A stretch of 6,559 nucleotides of DNA from contig CAMGCN010000059.1 of the NCBI GenBank assembly GCA_946040935.1, positions 1-6,559 on the forward strand, given 5' to 3'. Positions within the stretch are counted from its first letter, which is position 1; every line of letters begins with the position of its first letter. The position numbers and the translations under genes are program-made. The DNA comes from an uncultured Clostridia bacterium. GTDB taxonomy: Bacteria; Bacillota; Clostridia; Oscillospirales; CAG-272. Of the stretch, positions 6,036 through 6,559 are shown piece by piece. Below the pieces are notes generated by a model. It ran no database searches. It was not told the origin of the DNA and saw only the letters and a list, made by a program, of their open reading frames with translations.

Positions 6036-6559
6036 ATGATTATGAAAAATAATATTCTTCATTTGACAGCATTAGTTTTGACTTTGTCCCTGATTTTTTC
6101 CGGGGCGTCTTTTTGCGTTTCAAACGGAATGGACTTCGGAAGCAGCATCGATTCTGATGAAATATCACCCGTTTCGGTAATTATAACGGAAAGCGGAGAG
6201 GGATATCAGGTCGGAGATAATCTTTTGCCTGTCAAAAGAGACGGGAAAAATTATCTGTTTTTGCCGTCGACTGCTGACGCGAAAGCCTTAAAGCTCAAAT
6301 ATACGGGTGATTATGAGCTGTATGCGGAGGGCAATGATATTGCCGTTTCTTCAGGGGAAACTTTTACGGCAGATGTTTCCTCCGGAACGCTGACTGTATA
6401 TGAGCTTTCATCCAACGGCAAATTATATAAACACTCATTGACTGTCATGCAATCCGCTAAGGTTTCTACGGTGTATATTAACCTTGAGGGCGGCGATGAC
6501 GCACTTGAGCTCATTCACGCGAATAAGGATAACGAAACTACCGGTACCATGCGTATGAC
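6036..6559 (+). CDS. Secreted protein, 5' part only; resembles N-terminus of CotH-kinase-family spore coat proteins
   Basis: An open frame with no stop, 174 full codons, cut by the window end. The start ATG at 6036 follows GGAGG (6026-6030) by 5 bases; an in-frame ATG at 6042 is a weaker choice. Seen: a Sec signal peptide with Lys4 and a hydrophobic core (about 7-24), probably cut near residue 24-30. Cys27 lacks a proper lipobox, so it is not called a lipoprotein. Next comes an Asp/Ser-rich linker, then a beta-rich segment with YLFLPSTAD (73-81) and a Gly/Thr-rich strand pattern to about 135. The last part has VYINLEGGDDALELIHANKD (146-165), then GTMRM. From memory, this order (FLPS-type beta domain, then a strand-loop of the type SGSMDYIHADK, then a CotH kinase domain) is seen in clostridial CotH-family proteins. 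CotH kinases phosphorylate spore coat proteins. The catalytic part would lie beyond the window, so the assignment is tentative; a plain secreted surface protein is the alternative. Confidence 0.6.
   Translation, partial: MIMKNNILHLTALVLTLSLIFSGASFCVSNGMDFGSSIDSDEISPVSVIITESGEGYQVGDNLLPVKRDGKNYLFLPSTADAKALKLKYTGDYELYAEGNDIAVSSGETFTADVSSGTLTVYELSSNGKLYKHSLTVMQSAKVSTVYINLEGGDDALELIHANKDNETTGTMRM

Noticed and set aside
6102..6125. Lipobox around Cys27 of the edge gene
   Set aside because: The residue before Cys is Phe, not Gly, Ala or Ser, so signal peptidase II cleavage is unlikely.
1..6559. CRISPR array, insertion sequence, tRNA or rRNA gene, phage or defence system
   Set aside because: No direct-repeat array, transposase, terminal inverted repeats or structural RNA genes were seen; the window is filled by housekeeping and sporulation genes.

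Overview
The window looks like chromosomal DNA of a spore-forming, low-to-moderate-GC member of the Clostridia, plausibly a gut or rumen Oscillospirales/Ruminococcaceae type. The signs are a complete spoIIA sporulation operon, a T-box riboswitch controlling an aminoacyl-tRNA synthetase, Gram-positive ribosome binding sites and a Firmicutes-style lipoprotein. The family-level placement is inference. All genes are on the + strand.

Layout. (1) 26-1531: a lipoprotein substrate-binding protein of an ABC importer, probably for sugars; its permease and ATPase partners are not in the window. (2) About 1548-1762: a T-box leader. A GUC valine specifier can be assigned at 1628-1630, the T-box UGGU fits the 3' end of tRNA-Val, and a 13-bp intrinsic terminator ends the leader. 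(3) 1787-4411: valS, complete valyl-tRNA synthetase. (4) 4452-4488: a strong terminator that closes the valS unit and overlaps a candidate promoter for the next operon. (5) 4500-5969: spoIIAA-spoIIAB-sigF, the anti-anti-sigma, anti-sigma kinase and forespore sigma-F module, tightly packed. (6) 5987-6559: an extended -10 promoter, a strong ribosome binding site and the 5' end of a secreted protein that runs off the window. Its sequence resembles the N-terminal part of CotH-kinase-type spore coat proteins.

How the parts work together. valS is tuned by uncharged tRNA-Val through its leader. The spoIIA operon is a partner-switching circuit: SpoIIAB holds sigma-F inactive and phosphorylates SpoIIAA, while unphosphorylated SpoIIAA frees sigma-F in the forespore. 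The edge gene may be a spore-coat or surface protein, which would suit this neighbourhood, but that is only moderately supported.

I do not see an undescribed system here. The most worthwhile points are the promoter/terminator overlap before spoIIAA, the missing Shine-Dalgarno for spoIIAA, the altered region 4.2 of sigma-F, the EF-hand-like loop in the binding protein, and the truncated secreted gene at the right edge.
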